From positions 186,001 to 250,000 of the forward strand of contig NZ_JAHXDN010000002.1 in the NCBI RefSeq assembly GCF_019375555.1: 64,000 nucleotides of DNA. The letters run 5' to 3'. Source of the stretch: Roseobacter insulae. Lineage in GTDB: Bacteria > Pseudomonadota > Alphaproteobacteria > Rhodobacterales > Rhodobacteraceae. Below, piece by piece: positions 18,610 through 27,444 of the stretch. The notes below the pieces were generated by a model. It searched no databases. It worked only from the letters and a program-made list of their open reading frames with translations, and had not been told where the DNA came from. The translations under genes were made by a program, and so were the position numbers. Numbering within the stretch: position 1 is the first letter of the stretch; each line of letters opens with the position of its first letter.

Positions 18610-19008
18610 ATGCCCGTGTTTCATAACGTCGATACCGCGCCGACACATGTGGCGCCGTTTTCGCATGCGGTCGAGGCCGGTGGCTGGGTCATGCTGACGG
18701 GTCAGATGCCGACCGTACCGGGGGCGCCGGATGCGCCGCTGGCTGACGGAATCGCGGCACAGACCCGGCAGGTCATGCAGAATCTGCAAACCGTTCTGGC
18801 CGGGCTGGATCTGGACCTCGGCGATGTTGTGCAGTGCCGCTGTTACCTGACGGCGTTCGAGCAGGACTACGATGCTTTCAACATGACCTACAAAAGCTTC
18901 TTTCCACCCGACCGCCTGCCTGCGCGCACGACGGTCGGGGTGACGGCGTTAGCGGTGGGCGCGCGGGTCGAGATCGATTGCCTTGCCAAGCGAAGAGACG
19001 CGTCATGA
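18610..19008 (+). CDS. RidA (YjgF/YER057c/UK114) family protein
   Basis: This ~132-aa protein begins at ATG 18610, 14 bp after pccB. It has the RidA family pattern, including GWVMLTGQMP near the N-terminus, the central ALA/TLAGLDLDLGDVV block and the C-terminal PARTTVGVTALAVGARVEIDC with the conserved Arg. RidA members hydrolyse reactive enamine/imine intermediates made by PLP enzymes; others have different, less certain roles. The ATGA overlap with the next short frame suggests translational coupling within the pccB unit. Confidence 0.85.
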   Translation: MPVFHNVDTAPTHVAPFSHAVEAGGWVMLTGQMPTVPGAPDAPLADGIAAQTRQVMQNLQTVLAGLDLDLGDVVQCRCYLTAFEQDYDAFNMTYKSFFPPDRLPARTTVGVTALAVGARVEIDCLAKRRDAS

Positions 19009-19127
19009 CCCGGGTTCGGCAAAATCATGCGTTCACAGTTCCGTATGCTGAGACGGGCGCGGTCAACGGCGTGCGGCTGCGGCCTGTCTTTGTAGATCGC
19101 GACCTCAGCACTCAGGTGGCACCGTGA
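19005..19127 (+). CDS. Possible 40-aa protein
   Basis: The frame starts at the ATG that overlaps the ridA stop (ATGA) and ends where the next GTG start overlaps its own stop (GTGA). It encodes 40 residues, MTRVRQNHAFTVPYAETG and onward, without signal peptide or known motif. The double 4-bp overlap is the main reason to treat it as translated. It could instead be a spacer left by decay of a longer gene. Confidence 0.35.
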   Translation: MTRVRQNHAFTVPYAETGAVNGVRLRPVFVDRDLSTQVAP

Positions 19128-19507
19128 GCTTCGTGGCAGCATTTGCCTTTACGGCCAGTTTCGCGGTGCACCCGGTGATCGAGGTGCCATCGGGCCAGCC
19201 ACTCGAGCTATACGAGGTGCTGGTTGACGAGGTTGGTGCCGAGGCCTGGGTGCGGTTCAGGTTTCTGGCCCCTGATATTTCGAGGCTCGGCGGCACCGTT
19301 TCCTTTGCCGATGCCGAGGGGGATTTGGCGTATCTATGCGCGCAGGTTGCTCTGCCGTACCTGTCGGAATTCGCGCTCTCCGCGGATGTCGTTGCGGTGA
19401 CGTTGCTGGACCGACCGGTTGAATTTGGTCAGTCCGACCCCGATGCGACACAGTTCATCGATGTCTTTCGGGTCACTTCCGGATCTTGCATTTGGGAGGG
19501 ATTATGA
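19124..19507 (+). CDS. Exported protein of unknown function (possibly DUF6497)
   Basis: This 127-aa frame begins at GTG 19124 with a hydrophobic leader (MSFVAAFAFTASFAVHP), so export to the periplasm is likely. The mature part is acidic and contains a conserved-looking VRFRFLAPDISR and two cysteines (YLCAQ, GSCIWEG). I believe similar proteins lie beside pcc genes in other Rhodobacterales and may be the family called DUF6497, but that is from memory. It overlaps the 40-aa frame by 4 bp. Confidence 0.6.
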   Translation: MSFVAAFAFTASFAVHPVIEVPSGQPLELYEVLVDEVGAEAWVRFRFLAPDISRLGGTVSFADAEGDLAYLCAQVALPYLSEFALSADVVAVTLLDRPVEFGQSDPDATQFIDVFRVTSGSCIWEGL

Positions 19508-19721
19508 TTGTAGCACAACATGTTGCGCAGCATAGTGAATGCAAGCGGAAGTTTGCGGCTTTCTGGGCACAGGGTGGCGGATTGGCGCTGTTAACATTTC
19601 CCTTGCAGCGCAATCATCGTATGGTGACGGAGAGGGTGCCGAAGGGCATCTTCGACAAAGAACCGGTCAATTGCAGGGATTTTCCGCAATTGCCCAGCAC
19701 TGAAAGTGACAGGAGAAACCG

Positions 19722-19862
19722 ATGTCCAAGAGCATCAAACTGTTGGCAACACTGGGCTTTGTTGCCCTCGTGGCTGCTTGCGCGAACGAGCAGGAAGAAT
19801 TCGTTGTGGTCGACCCTGAGCCGATCTCGACAGAGCCGACCTATTCCGGCAAATATAAGTAG
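19722..19862 (+). CDS. 46-aa lipoprotein
   Basis: This short frame has a strong ribosome site (AGGAGA, 6 nt before ATG 19722). It encodes a lipoprotein signal ending in the lipobox LVAAC (Cys20), followed by a 26-residue acidic tail ending in TYSGKYK. After lipidation it would be a membrane-anchored peptide. No function is known. The length makes it invisible to most default gene filters. A stem-loop follows at 19871. Confidence 0.7.
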   Translation: MSKSIKLLATLGFVALVAACANEQEEFVVVDPEPISTEPTYSGKYK

Positions 19863-19870
19863 GATGACGA

Positions 19871-19896
19871 CGGGGCAGGCCCTGCGGCCTGTCCCG
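19871..19896 (+). terminator. Stem-loop after the 46-aa lipoprotein gene
   Basis: An 11-bp stem (one G·U pair) with a CTGC loop lies 9 bp past the stop. No T run follows, so it could be an RNA 3'-end stabiliser rather than a true intrinsic terminator. Confidence 0.45.
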
Positions 19897-19928
19897 ACCA
19901 CAAACGTCCCATCGCGGCGGGGGACGAT

Positions 19929-20276
19929 ATGCTGAAACACCGCGGGTTCCCGGGTCGATTGGCCGGCACAGATTACCAGTTCACACTTCGCAGGTTTAAT
20001 CCGCGCGGCGTCACGCCGTTGACCGAGCGCGCGCGCTTCAAGGACCGCAAGCCCGCCGACCGGCGGGCGGACGCTGCATTCTTTAAGGCGTTGTGGGAGC
20101 ATTTCGGCACCGAACCCTTCGAACGCGGCAACCTCGATGCAGGCCGCTTGTCGTGGCTGTTCGGCCGCGAAGTGATTCCCGCCGAAGATTCCTTCGATCC
20201 TGCCGACTACGCGGCCCTGCTGGTAATCGACGAGCGGGTGGCACGGCAGTCATTTCCCGAAGCATTCGAGGGGTGA
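19929..20276 (+). CDS. Conserved-looking hypothetical protein (115 aa)
   Basis: This soluble, charged protein has no signal or membrane segment. It reads sensibly throughout (FNPRGVTPLTERARFKDRKP; LDAGRLSWLFGREVIPAEDS) with codon usage like its neighbours, and a purine-rich GGGGGACG precedes the ATG. I do not recognise a family. Its place between pccB and pccA suggests co-inheritance with the propionate genes but gives no function. Confidence 0.6.
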   Translation: MLKHRGFPGRLAGTDYQFTLRRFNPRGVTPLTERARFKDRKPADRRADAAFFKALWEHFGTEPFERGNLDAGRLSWLFGREVIPAEDSFDPADYAALLVIDERVARQSFPEAFEG

Positions 20277-20574
20277 TCGGCGTGTTCTTGCCTGAAACCG
20301 GACACCACAGGCGGGGCATGGCTCATGAGAGCCTGTCATGCCGAAAAAGGGTAGATAATTCAACTCACACGGGTATTGTGGTGTTTGCAGCCGCGCGCGA
20401 ATATCCCCGCACCGTGTCTGTGTACACTATTCGTACCCCTTCCCCTGGCGGGCAGTGCGACGCGCATGCGTTCTCACTGCCCGCCTTTTTGATGGGGTAC
20501 TGCACAGCGACGGAACCTGAAAGTCCACGGGGCGTTAATCCCGTGGTAGTGGTCAAAAACAAAGGATGTTCAAA
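20277..20574 (+). other. Non-coding stretch with terminator and leader hairpin
   Basis: No convincing frame is present in these ~300 bases. A strong terminator (20447-20490) lies ~170 bp past the preceding stop, and a second hairpin, CCACGGG/CCCGTGG (20525-20546), lies in the leader of the next lipoprotein gene. A small RNA ending at the first hairpin is possible. Confidence 0.4.
20447..20490 (+). terminator. Strong intrinsic terminator
   Basis: A perfect 11-bp stem GGCGGGCAGTG/CACTGCCCGCC is followed directly by TTTTT. The loop itself holds the palindrome ACGCGCATGCGT. The distance from the upstream stop (170 bp) leaves open what transcript it ends. Confidence 0.85.
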
Positions 20575-20781
20575 ATGCCTATCAAAGGTTTCATACTTGC
20601 CCTTACTGCCTGCGCAGGTCTCGCAGCCTGTGGCGACACGCTTGGTGAACAGGCGGTTGGCGGCGCGGCCATCGGTGCCGGCACGGCCGTTGTCACCGGA
20701 CACAGCGCATTGCAAGGGGCAGCCGTCGGGGCTGCAGGCAACGTCGCGTACTGCCAGCTTTACCCAAGCAAGTGTAACTAA
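20575..20781 (+). CDS. Glycine-rich small lipoprotein (68 aa)
   Basis: This small envelope protein has a lipoprotein signal with lipobox LAAC and then an alternating Gly/Ala stretch (GGAAIGAGTAVVTGHSALQG) of the glycine-zipper kind, ending with two Cys (YCQLYPSKC). It probably sits in the inner face of the outer membrane. I chose ATG 20575 because AAAGGA lies 9 nt upstream; an ATG three codons earlier is less well placed. A terminator follows at 20818. Confidence 0.75.
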   Translation: MPIKGFILALTACAGLAACGDTLGEQAVGGAAIGAGTAVVTGHSALQGAAVGAAGNVAYCQLYPSKCN

Positions 20782-20817
20782 AGCCACTCGCTACAGAGTT
20801 TTCGCTAACAGACCCGG

Positions 20818-20847
20818 CGCGCGTGCAGCCCACGCGCGGCGTTTTTT
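20818..20847 (+). terminator. Intrinsic terminator
   Basis: CGCGCGTG-CAGCC-CACGCGCG is a perfect 8-bp stem followed by GCG and six T residues. It closes the lipoprotein gene and leaves only 44 bp before pccA. Confidence 0.85.
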
Positions 20848-20891
20848 ATGTCTGATACATCCTCTCAATCGCACTGCCAAAAGGACATCCC

Positions 20892-22892
20892 ATGTTCAAT
20901 AAGATCCTGATCGCCAATCGCGGCGAGATCGCTTGCCGCGTCATCAAAACAGCCCGAAAGATGGGGATCGAAACGGTCGCGATCTATTCCGATGCGGACA
21001 AGCAGGCGCTGCACGTGCAGATGGCCGATGAAGCTGTGCGCATCGGACCACCACCCGCAAACCAGTCCTATATCGTGATTGACAAGGTGATGGAGGCCAT
21101 CCGCGCGTCTGGCGCGCAGGCTGTGCATCCAGGGTACGGGTTCCTGTCCGAAAATGCCAAGTTTGCCGAGGCCCTGACCGATGCCGGCGTCGCATTTGTT
21201 GGGCCACCCAAGGGCGCGATCGAAAAGATGGGGGACAAGATCACCTCCAAGAAGATCGCGCAGGAGGCTGGCGTCAGCACCGTGCCGGGGTACATGGGGC
21301 TGATCGAAGACGCCGACGAAGCGGTGAAAATTTCCACGGAAATAGGGTACCCGGTGATGCTCAAGGCCTCTGCAGGGGGCGGTGGCAAGGGGATGCGTAT
21401 CGCCTGGAATGACGCGGAGGCCCGCGAGGGCTTCCAATCCTCCAAGAACGAAGCTGCCAGTTCTTTTGGCGACGACCGGATTTTTATCGAAAAATTTGTG
21501 ACGCAGCCGCGGCACATCGAAATCCAGGTGTTGTGCGATGCCCATGGCAACGGGATTTATCTGGGCGAGCGGGAATGCTCGATCCAGCGGCGCAACCAGA
21601 AAGTTGTCGAGGAAGCGCCCAGCCCGTTCCTGGACGAAGCAACCCGTAAGGCGATGGGGGAGCAGGCCGTCGCCCTTGCACAGGCGGTAGGCTACACCTC
21701 CGCCGGCACTGTCGAGTTCATCGTCGACGGGAGTAAGAATTTTTACTTCCTCGAGATGAACACACGCCTTCAGGTGGAACACCCTGTCACGGAGCTGATC
21801 ACCGGAGTCGACCTCGTGGAACAGATGATCCGTATTGCAGATGGTGAAAAACTCTCGATCACGCAGGACGACGTGAAACTGACGGGATGGGCGATTGAGA
21901 ACAGGCTTTATGCGGAGGACCCCTATCGCGGGTTTCTGCCCTCCATCGGGCGTCTGACCCGTTACCGGCCGCCTGCGGAAGTGACCGAGGACACGCATGT
22001 GGTGCGCAATGACACGGGCGTTTACGAGGGCGGCGAGATCAGCATGTATTACGACCCGATGATTGCCAAGCTGTGCACCTGGGCGCCGACTCGGGGCGAA
22101 GCGATTGAACGCATGCGTGTGGCGCTCGACAGTTTCGAGGTCGAAGGGATCGGGCACAACCTGCCATTTCTTTCAGCGGTGATGGATCACCCGAAATTCG
22201 TGTCCGGCGATATGACCACGGCCTTTATCGCGGAGGAATATCCCGACGGGTTCGAGGGGGTTCAACTCGATAATGCGGAGTTGCACCGTATTGCCGCTGC
22301 CTGTGCCGCGATGCACAGGGTAGCCGAGATACGACGCGCCCGGGTGTCGGGACGCATGGACAATCACGAGCGCAAGGTCGGCACGGACTGGAACGTGTCG
22401 ATGCAGGGACAATCCTATGACGTGAGCATCGCGGCGGATCAGGAGGGCTCTACCGTCACGTTCGAGGGCGGCACGGCTTTGCGTGTGAGTGGCAATTGGA
22501 CGCCGGGCGATCAATTGGCGCTGATGACCGTGGGCGATGCGCCTCTTGTCCTGAAAGTGGGCAAAATCAGCGGCGGTTTTCGCATCCGGGCCCGGGGCGC
22601 GGATATGAAAGTGCATGTGCGCACGCCCCGTCAGGCAGAGCTTGCGCGGAAAATGCCGGAAAAACTGCCGCCCGATACCTCCAAGATGCTGCTGTGCCCG
22701 ATGCCGGGGCTGATCGTGAAGCTGGACGTAGCCGTTGGGGACGAAGTGCAGGACGGGCAAGCGCTCTGCACCATTGAGGCGATGAAAATGGAAAACATCC
22801 TGCGTGCTGAACGAAAAGGCGTGGTGTCGAAGGTCAATGCAACCGCGGGCGACAGCCTCGCCGTGGATGACGTGATACTGGAGTTCGAATAA
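20892..22892 (+). CDS. pccA: Propionyl-CoA carboxylase alpha subunit
   Basis: This 666-aa biotin-dependent subunit has an N-terminal biotin carboxylase (ATP-grasp; GGGGKGMRI, about residues 160-170; later FLEMNTRLQVEHPVTE), a middle beta-subunit-binding domain and a C-terminal biotin carrier domain with AMKMEN, Lys632 being the biotinylated residue. It carboxylates biotin with ATP and bicarbonate for PccB. A good ribosome site (AAAAGGACATCCC) precedes the ATG. Confidence 0.97.
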   Translation: MFNKILIANRGEIACRVIKTARKMGIETVAIYSDADKQALHVQMADEAVRIGPPPANQSYIVIDKVMEAIRASGAQAVHPGYGFLSENAKFAEALTDAGVAFVGPPKGAIEKMGDKITSKKIAQEAGVSTVPGYMGLIEDADEAVKISTEIGYPVMLKASAGGGGKGMRIAWNDAEAREGFQSSKNEAASSFGDDRIFIEKFVTQPRHIEIQVLCDAHGNGIYLGERECSIQRRNQKVVEEAPSPFLDEATRKAMGEQAVALAQAVGYTSAGTVEFIVDGSKNFYFLEMNTRLQVEHPVTELITGVDLVEQMIRIADGEKLSITQDDVKLTGWAIENRLYAEDPYRGFLPSIGRLTRYRPPAEVTEDTHVVRNDTGVYEGGEISMYYDPMIAKLCTWAPTRGEAIERMRVALDSFEVEGIGHNLPFLSAVMDHPKFVSGDMTTAFIAEEYPDGFEGVQLDNAELHRIAAACAAMHRVAEIRRARVSGRMDNHERKVGTDWNVSMQGQSYDVSIAADQEGSTVTFEGGTALRVSGNWTPGDQLALMTVGDAPLVLKVGKISGGFRIRARGADMKVHVRTPRQAELARKMPEKLPPDTSKMLLCPMPGLIVKLDVAVGDEVQDGQALCTIEAMKMENILRAERKGVVSKVNATAGDSLAVDDVILEFE

Positions 22893-22929
22893 CGCCCATG
22901 TCCCGCGCCGCTGAAACCTCGCAGTTGCC

Positions 22930-23385
22930 TTACCGCCCGATCGCGCGGTCTTTTTGCTCTCGGATTTCGCGTTGGCGCATGGGCATCTTGTCGATGCTGC
23001 GGGATATTTCACGCACGTCCCACGGGAAGGGTTTGCGCAGTTTCACGCCGCCATCTTTGCCGATCAGCACCAACATGAAGCCGCGCGGACGCAGCTTTTG
23101 CCGCAAATCGGATTTCGCATCCGGGTCGGTGTCGGTGATGACAACCACGTCGCGGGCATCCAACTCTTCCTCCCGCTCGTGCAACAGCCGCATCTGTTCG
23201 ATGTATGCAGGGTTGTTTTCGCTGTCCGCGAAGACCACAACGGGGCGTTTTTTCCAAATAAATTGCTTTAAATCGGCGTCTTCCATGGTCACGAACAGCA
23301 TTTCGGGCAACTCCGCTTCGGCTGTTTGCGCGGCTGGTGCATTGGCAAAAAAACACGCCAGAACAAGGGGTAATATTCGTTTCAT
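22930..23385 (-). CDS. Exported DUF4174-like protein
   Basis: This 151-aa protein starts at ATG 23385 behind AGGAGAC and has a signal peptide (LVLACFFANAPAAQTAEA). The mature part looks like a thioredoxin-related fold of the DUF4174 family: RPVVVFADSENNPAYIEQM, then VVVITDTDPD and GFMLVLIGKDGGVKLRKP. It lacks a CxxC, so redox activity is unlikely. It is periplasmic and points against pccA and mcm. A far longer open frame in this register (to 24549) is an antisense artefact. Confidence 0.8.
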   Translation of the reverse strand: MKRILPLVLACFFANAPAAQTAEAELPEMLFVTMEDADLKQFIWKKRPVVVFADSENNPAYIEQMRLLHEREEELDARDVVVITDTDPDAKSDLRQKLRPRGFMLVLIGKDGGVKLRKPFPWDVREISRSIDKMPMRQREIREQKDRAIGR

Positions 23386-23484
23386 CGCGTCTCCTGTTAG
23401 GACCAATATAAGGCGGTGTGCAGGATATGCGATGGGCAATACGCGCATATTTACCATTAAAATTGCGGCAAGGGGTTGGGTGCT

Positions 23485-24492
23485 ATGATGACGCTCTCCC
23501 CATCTTACAGGCCGGTCGGGGCGGTCGCTGCTCATCGGGTCAGACGCGTCATGGACGTTATTCTTCATATTGGTGCTCATCGCACCGGGACAACGAGTTT
23601 CCAGGATTACATGCATCGCCACGCGGAACCGCTGGCGGAGGCGCAAATTGGGTACTGGGGCCCCGGCCGGACGCGGCGCGGTCTGTTCTCCGGCATCGTG
23701 CCACGGCCGGAAGTCTGTACGGGTCGGGATCTGCGCCGGCGCGCAGAGGGGCGCGTACAGCTCCAGCTGACGGCGGCGCGCGCGCGTGGGCTGAAAACCC
23801 TTGTCGTCAGTGACGCGAACATGATCGGAACGGTGCGGGAAAACCTGCGGACGGGCCGTCTTTATCCCGGCATTGGCGAGCGGATGGCCCGCTTTGCCCG
23901 CGCCTTCGAAGGGCAGGTATCGACGATCATGATCAGCCCGCGCAGCCTGGAGCTCTACTGGAGCTCGGCGCTGTCCTATGGCGTTGCCCGCGGATACGCG
24001 GTGCCGGATCGCGACAAGCTCAGGACCATCGCGCAATCGCGCCGGGGGTGGCGTGACGTGATCACGGATCTCGGCTGTGCGGTCCCCGGCGTCCACATCA
24101 GGGTCATGCCGTTCGAGACGTTCTGTGGTCGCCCGGAGGTGCTTTTGGCGCGCGGGGCTGGCGTGGATGCGCCGATGGACACGGACCGGCACTGGCTCAA
24201 CCGCGCGCCGAAATTGCCCGAACTGCGCCGCGTTCTTGCGGACCGGGGGGATGCGAGCAACGTCCTGCCGTTTGGCATGGACCGTTGGAAACCCTTCACG
24301 ACAGAAGACCATGCGGCCCTGCGCGAAGTCTATGCAGACGACATGATGTGGCTGACCGCCGGTGCGGATGGCATCGCCACGCTGACAGAGGATCAAGACC
24401 GGAGAAGAGCAGGGAAAACCCTGCCACCCGGTGCCCAGATAAAAGGACACGGAGATGAGTTCGAAGACAGACAAGTGGCGCGACCTGGCTAA
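23485..24492 (+). CDS. Sulfotransferase-like P-loop protein
   Basis: This ~335-aa protein has the beginning typical of bacterial sulfotransferase-like proteins: [15 protein letters not shown] is the PAPS-binding P-loop. Later conserved-looking parts are [10 protein letters not shown] and the Arg-rich RSLELYWSS. The likely reaction is transfer of sulfate from PAPS to an unknown acceptor. The start is uncertain: ATG 23485 has AGGGG 9 nt before it, while ATG 23551 immediately precedes the P-loop strand. Its 3' end overlaps mcm by 38 bp, so it may be co-transcribed with that gene. Confidence 0.72.
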   Translation: MMTLSPSYRPVGAVAAHRVRRVMDVILHIGAHRTGTTSFQDYMHRHAEPLAEAQIGYWGPGRTRRGLFSGIVPRPEVCTGRDLRRRAEGRVQLQLTAARARGLKTLVVSDANMIGTVRENLRTGRLYPGIGERMARFARAFEGQVSTIMISPRSLELYWSSALSYGVARGYAVPDRDKLRTIAQSRRGWRDVITDLGCAVPGVHIRVMPFETFCGRPEVLLARGAGVDAPMDTDRHWLNRAPKLPELRRVLADRGDASNVLPFGMDRWKPFTTEDHAALREVYADDMMWLTAGADGIATLTEDQDRRRAGKTLPPGAQIKGHGDEFEDRQVARPG

Positions 24493-26584
24493 GGCGGAAC
24501 TGCGCGGCAAGACACTGGATGATCTGACGTGGCAGACCCTCGAAGGCATCGAGGTTCAGCCGGTATACACCGCAGAAGACATCGCGGGCCTGGATCATCT
24601 GGGTTCGGTCCCGGGGGAAGCGCCTTACACGCGCGGGGTGAAGGCGACCATGTACGCCGGCCGCCCGTGGACCATTCGCCAATATGCCGGATTTTCCACT
24701 GCCGAGGAAAGCAATGCCTTCTACCGACGGGCGCTTGCCGCCGGACAGCAGGGTGTTTCGGTGGCTTTCGATCTGGCGACACACCGGGGATATGACAGCG
24801 ATCACCCGCGGGTTGAGGGCGACGTCGGCAAGGCTGGTGTTGCGATTGACAGTATCGAGGATATGAAGATCCTATTTGACGGTATCCCGCTGGACAAGGT
24901 CTCCGTTTCCATGACGATGAATGGGGCGGTGATCCCGATCCTCGCCAGTTTCATCGTGGCCGGAGAAGAGCAGGGCCACGACAAATCCGTATTGTCCGGC
25001 ACCATTCAGAACGACATTCTCAAGGAGTTCATGGTCCGCAATACCTATGTCTATCCGCCCGAGCCATCGATGCGCATCATCGCGGACATCATCGAATACA
25101 CCTCCGATCATATGCCGAAATTCAACTCGATCTCGATTTCGGGCTACCACATGCAGGAGGCCGGCGCTAACCTCGTGCAGGAGCTCGCCTTCACCCTGGC
25201 GGACGGTCGGGAATATGTCCGTGCGGCGATCGCGCGCGGCATGGATGTGGACAAATTCGCCGGTCGTCTGTCGTTCTTCTTTGCGATTGGCATGAATTTT
25301 TTCATGGAGGCGGCCAAGCTGCGGGCGGCACGGCTTCTTTGGAGCCGGATCATGCAGGAGTTTGAGCCGAAAAACCCCAAATCCTCGATGCTGCGGACGC
25401 ATTGCCAGACCTCCGGGGTCAGCCTTCAGGAACAGGACCCCTACAACAACGTCATTCGCACGGCATATGAAGCCATGAGCGCGGTTTTGGGAGGAACCCA
25501 GTCTCTTCATACAAACGCACTCGACGAGGCGATTGCGCTGCCTACGGAGAATTCCAGCCGGATTGCGCGCAACACCCAGTTGATCCTTCAGGAAGAAACA
25601 GGGGTGACCAATGTGGTCGACCCTCTGGCGGGCTCCTATTACGTCGAAAAGCTGACGGCCGATCTGGCGGATGCGGCATGGAAGCTGATTGAAGAAGTCG
25701 AGGAGATGGGCGGGATGACCAAGGCCGTCGGTTCCGGCATGCCCAAGCTGCGCATCGAAGAAGCGGCGGCAACCCGCCAGGCGGGCATCGACCGTGGCAC
25801 CGAGGTGATTGTCGGTGTGAACAAATACCGCCGCGCACAGGAAGACCCGATCGACATTCTGGACATCGACAATGCCGCGGTACGGGAAAGCCAGATTGCC
25901 CGATTAGAGGATATCCGCGCCAGCCGGGATGGCACCGCTTGCGACGCGGCCCTGGCCGAGCTGACGCGCCGGGCCTCGGAAGGGGGGAATTTGCTGGAAG
26001 CAGCGGTAGAGGCCGCGCGTGCGCGCGCCACAGTGGGAGAGATCAGCATGGCCATGGAAAAAACCTTCGGGCGTCATCGCGCGGAAGTCAAAACGCTCGC
26101 GGGTGTTTACGGCGCGGCATACGAGGGCGACGAAGGTTTCGCGGCGATCCAGAAATCTGTCGAGGAGTTTGCCGAGGCCGAAGGGCGCCGCCCGCGCATG
26201 CTGGTTGTTAAAATGGGTCAGGATGGCCATGACCGGGGTGCGAAGGTGATTGCAACGGCGTTTGCGGACATCGGCTTCGACGTTGATGTCGGCCCCCTGT
26301 TCCAGACACCGGCGGAGGCGGCACAGGATGCGGTGGATAATGACGTGCATGTGATCGGTATCAGTTCTCAGGCGGCGGGTCACAAGACGCTGGCGCCGCA
26401 ACTGGTGACCGCGCTCAAGGAAGCCGGAGCGGAGGACATTCTGGTGATTTGCGGCGGTGTCATCCCGCAACAGGACTACCAGTTTCTTTATGACGCGGGG
26501 GTAAAAGCGATCTTTGGACCGGGTACGAACATCCCCAATGCGGCTCAGGATATACTCAAACTGATACGTGAAACCCGGACCTGA
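24455..26584 (+). CDS. mcm: Methylmalonyl-CoA mutase
   Basis: This 709-aa adenosylcobalamin enzyme rearranges methylmalonyl-CoA to succinyl-CoA, the last step of propionyl-CoA assimilation begun by PccAB. The N-terminal TIM-barrel catalytic domain shows [20 protein letters not shown] and [19 protein letters not shown]. The C-terminal B12 domain has DGHDRG, with His592 the lower cobalt ligand. It is the single-chain type, without a separate small subunit. RBS GGAG before the ATG overlaps the preceding gene. Confidence 0.97.
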   Translation: MSSKTDKWRDLAKAELRGKTLDDLTWQTLEGIEVQPVYTAEDIAGLDHLGSVPGEAPYTRGVKATMYAGRPWTIRQYAGFSTAEESNAFYRRALAAGQQGVSVAFDLATHRGYDSDHPRVEGDVGKAGVAIDSIEDMKILFDGIPLDKVSVSMTMNGAVIPILASFIVAGEEQGHDKSVLSGTIQNDILKEFMVRNTYVYPPEPSMRIIADIIEYTSDHMPKFNSISISGYHMQEAGANLVQELAFTLADGREYVRAAIARGMDVDKFAGRLSFFFAIGMNFFMEAAKLRAARLLWSRIMQEFEPKNPKSSMLRTHCQTSGVSLQEQDPYNNVIRTAYEAMSAVLGGTQSLHTNALDEAIALPTENSSRIARNTQLILQEETGVTNVVDPLAGSYYVEKLTADLADAAWKLIEEVEEMGGMTKAVGSGMPKLRIEEAAATRQAGIDRGTEVIVGVNKYRRAQEDPIDILDIDNAAVRESQIARLEDIRASRDGTACDAALAELTRRASEGGNLLEAAVEAARARATVGEISMAMEKTFGRHRAEVKTLAGVYGAAYEGDEGFAAIQKSVEEFAEAEGRRPRMLVVKMGQDGHDRGAKVIATAFADIGFDVDVGPLFQTPAEAAQDAVDNDVHVIGISSQAAGHKTLAPQLVTALKEAGAEDILVICGGVIPQQDYQFLYDAGVKAIFGPGTNIPNAAQDILKLIRETRT

Positions 26585-26832
26585 CGGTCAGGACAATCCG
26601 GCATGACGGGTGGTGTTCGCCGATCACTCTGGACAACCGGGCGGGGTGAGGCAGCGCCATGGCCTCGCGTGGCTGTCCTGAGCCGCGAAACAATGCGGAT
26701 CAGAGCCTTGAAAACCCGCAGGGTCTTGATTTCATGTGATGAGAGGGCGCAGGAATCCCTTACCTTGTCTCGCGGGTCTGACCATCTTCGGTTTTTTGGC
26801 GGGAAGGATGCGAGAACACAAAAGGCGACGTC

Positions 26833-27444
26833 ATGCAGTTTGACCATATAGCGATCGCGGGCGAAACGCTGGATGAGGCGCGCACTTATGTCGAGAAGTG
26901 CCTTGGTGTCAGTTTGCAACCCGGTGGCAGGCACGATGTGTTCTTCACCCACAATGCGTTGTTGGGGCTTGAGGAAGGGTTGTATCTGGAAGCCATCGCC
27001 ATCGACCCGCATGCAGAGACACCGACCCGCCCTCGCTGGTTCGACCTGGATCGTTTCAGCGGCGCGCCCCGCCTGACGAACTGGATCTGCCGGACCGATG
27101 ATATCGAGGCGGCCCTGATGACACTGCCAGACGGGATGGGGGCGCCTGTGTCCCTGCAACGGGGTGATCTGCGCTGGCGCATGGCCGTACCGGCAACGGG
27201 TATTCTGCCTTTCAGTAACTGTGCGCCCGCATTGATCCAGTGGGATACCAGCGTGCATCCGGCAACACGGCTTGCGCGCTCCGGCGTGCGGTTGCGGCGC
27301 CTGACCGTGCAACATCCCCATGCGGCCGACCTGACGGCCATGCTGGCCCCGCATCTGCATGACGACCGCATCCGGTATGAAACCGGGCCAGCTGCGGTGA
27401 CGGCCGATTTTAGCACCCCGCATGGTTCAAGGGTTCTGAGGTGA
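26833..27444 (+). CDS. VOC-family (glyoxalase-like) protein
   Basis: This 203-aa protein begins FDHIAIAGETLDEARTYVE, the opening of vicinal-oxygen-chelate folds of the Glyoxalase_3-like kind, and has GTHNALLGL-like and YLEAIAIDP segments that supply metal-ligand positions in the family. The substrate is unknown. The stop overlaps the start of the GNAT gene by 4 bp, so the two form an operon. The 247 bp before it hold nothing I can identify. Confidence 0.8.
   Translation: MQFDHIAIAGETLDEARTYVEKCLGVSLQPGGRHDVFFTHNALLGLEEGLYLEAIAIDPHAETPTRPRWFDLDRFSGAPRLTNWICRTDDIEAALMTLPDGMGAPVSLQRGDLRWRMAVPATGILPFSNCAPALIQWDTSVHPATRLARSGVRLRRLTVQHPHAADLTAMLAPHLHDDRIRYETGPAAVTADFSTPHGSRVLR

Noticed and set aside
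19486-19935. 149-aa frame covering the 46-aa lipoprotein
   Set aside because: The lipoprotein frame has a clear ribosome site and lipobox. The longer frame has neither and ends in Ser/Arg-rich shadow sequence.
20865-22157. 430-aa minus-strand frame
   Set aside because: It is a shadow of pccA.
23386-24549. Long open frame on the minus strand extending the DUF4174 gene to 539 aa
   Set aside because: It runs antisense to the sulfotransferase gene. The signal peptide and ribosome site place the real start at 23385, and the extension is Arg/His-rich shadow sequence.
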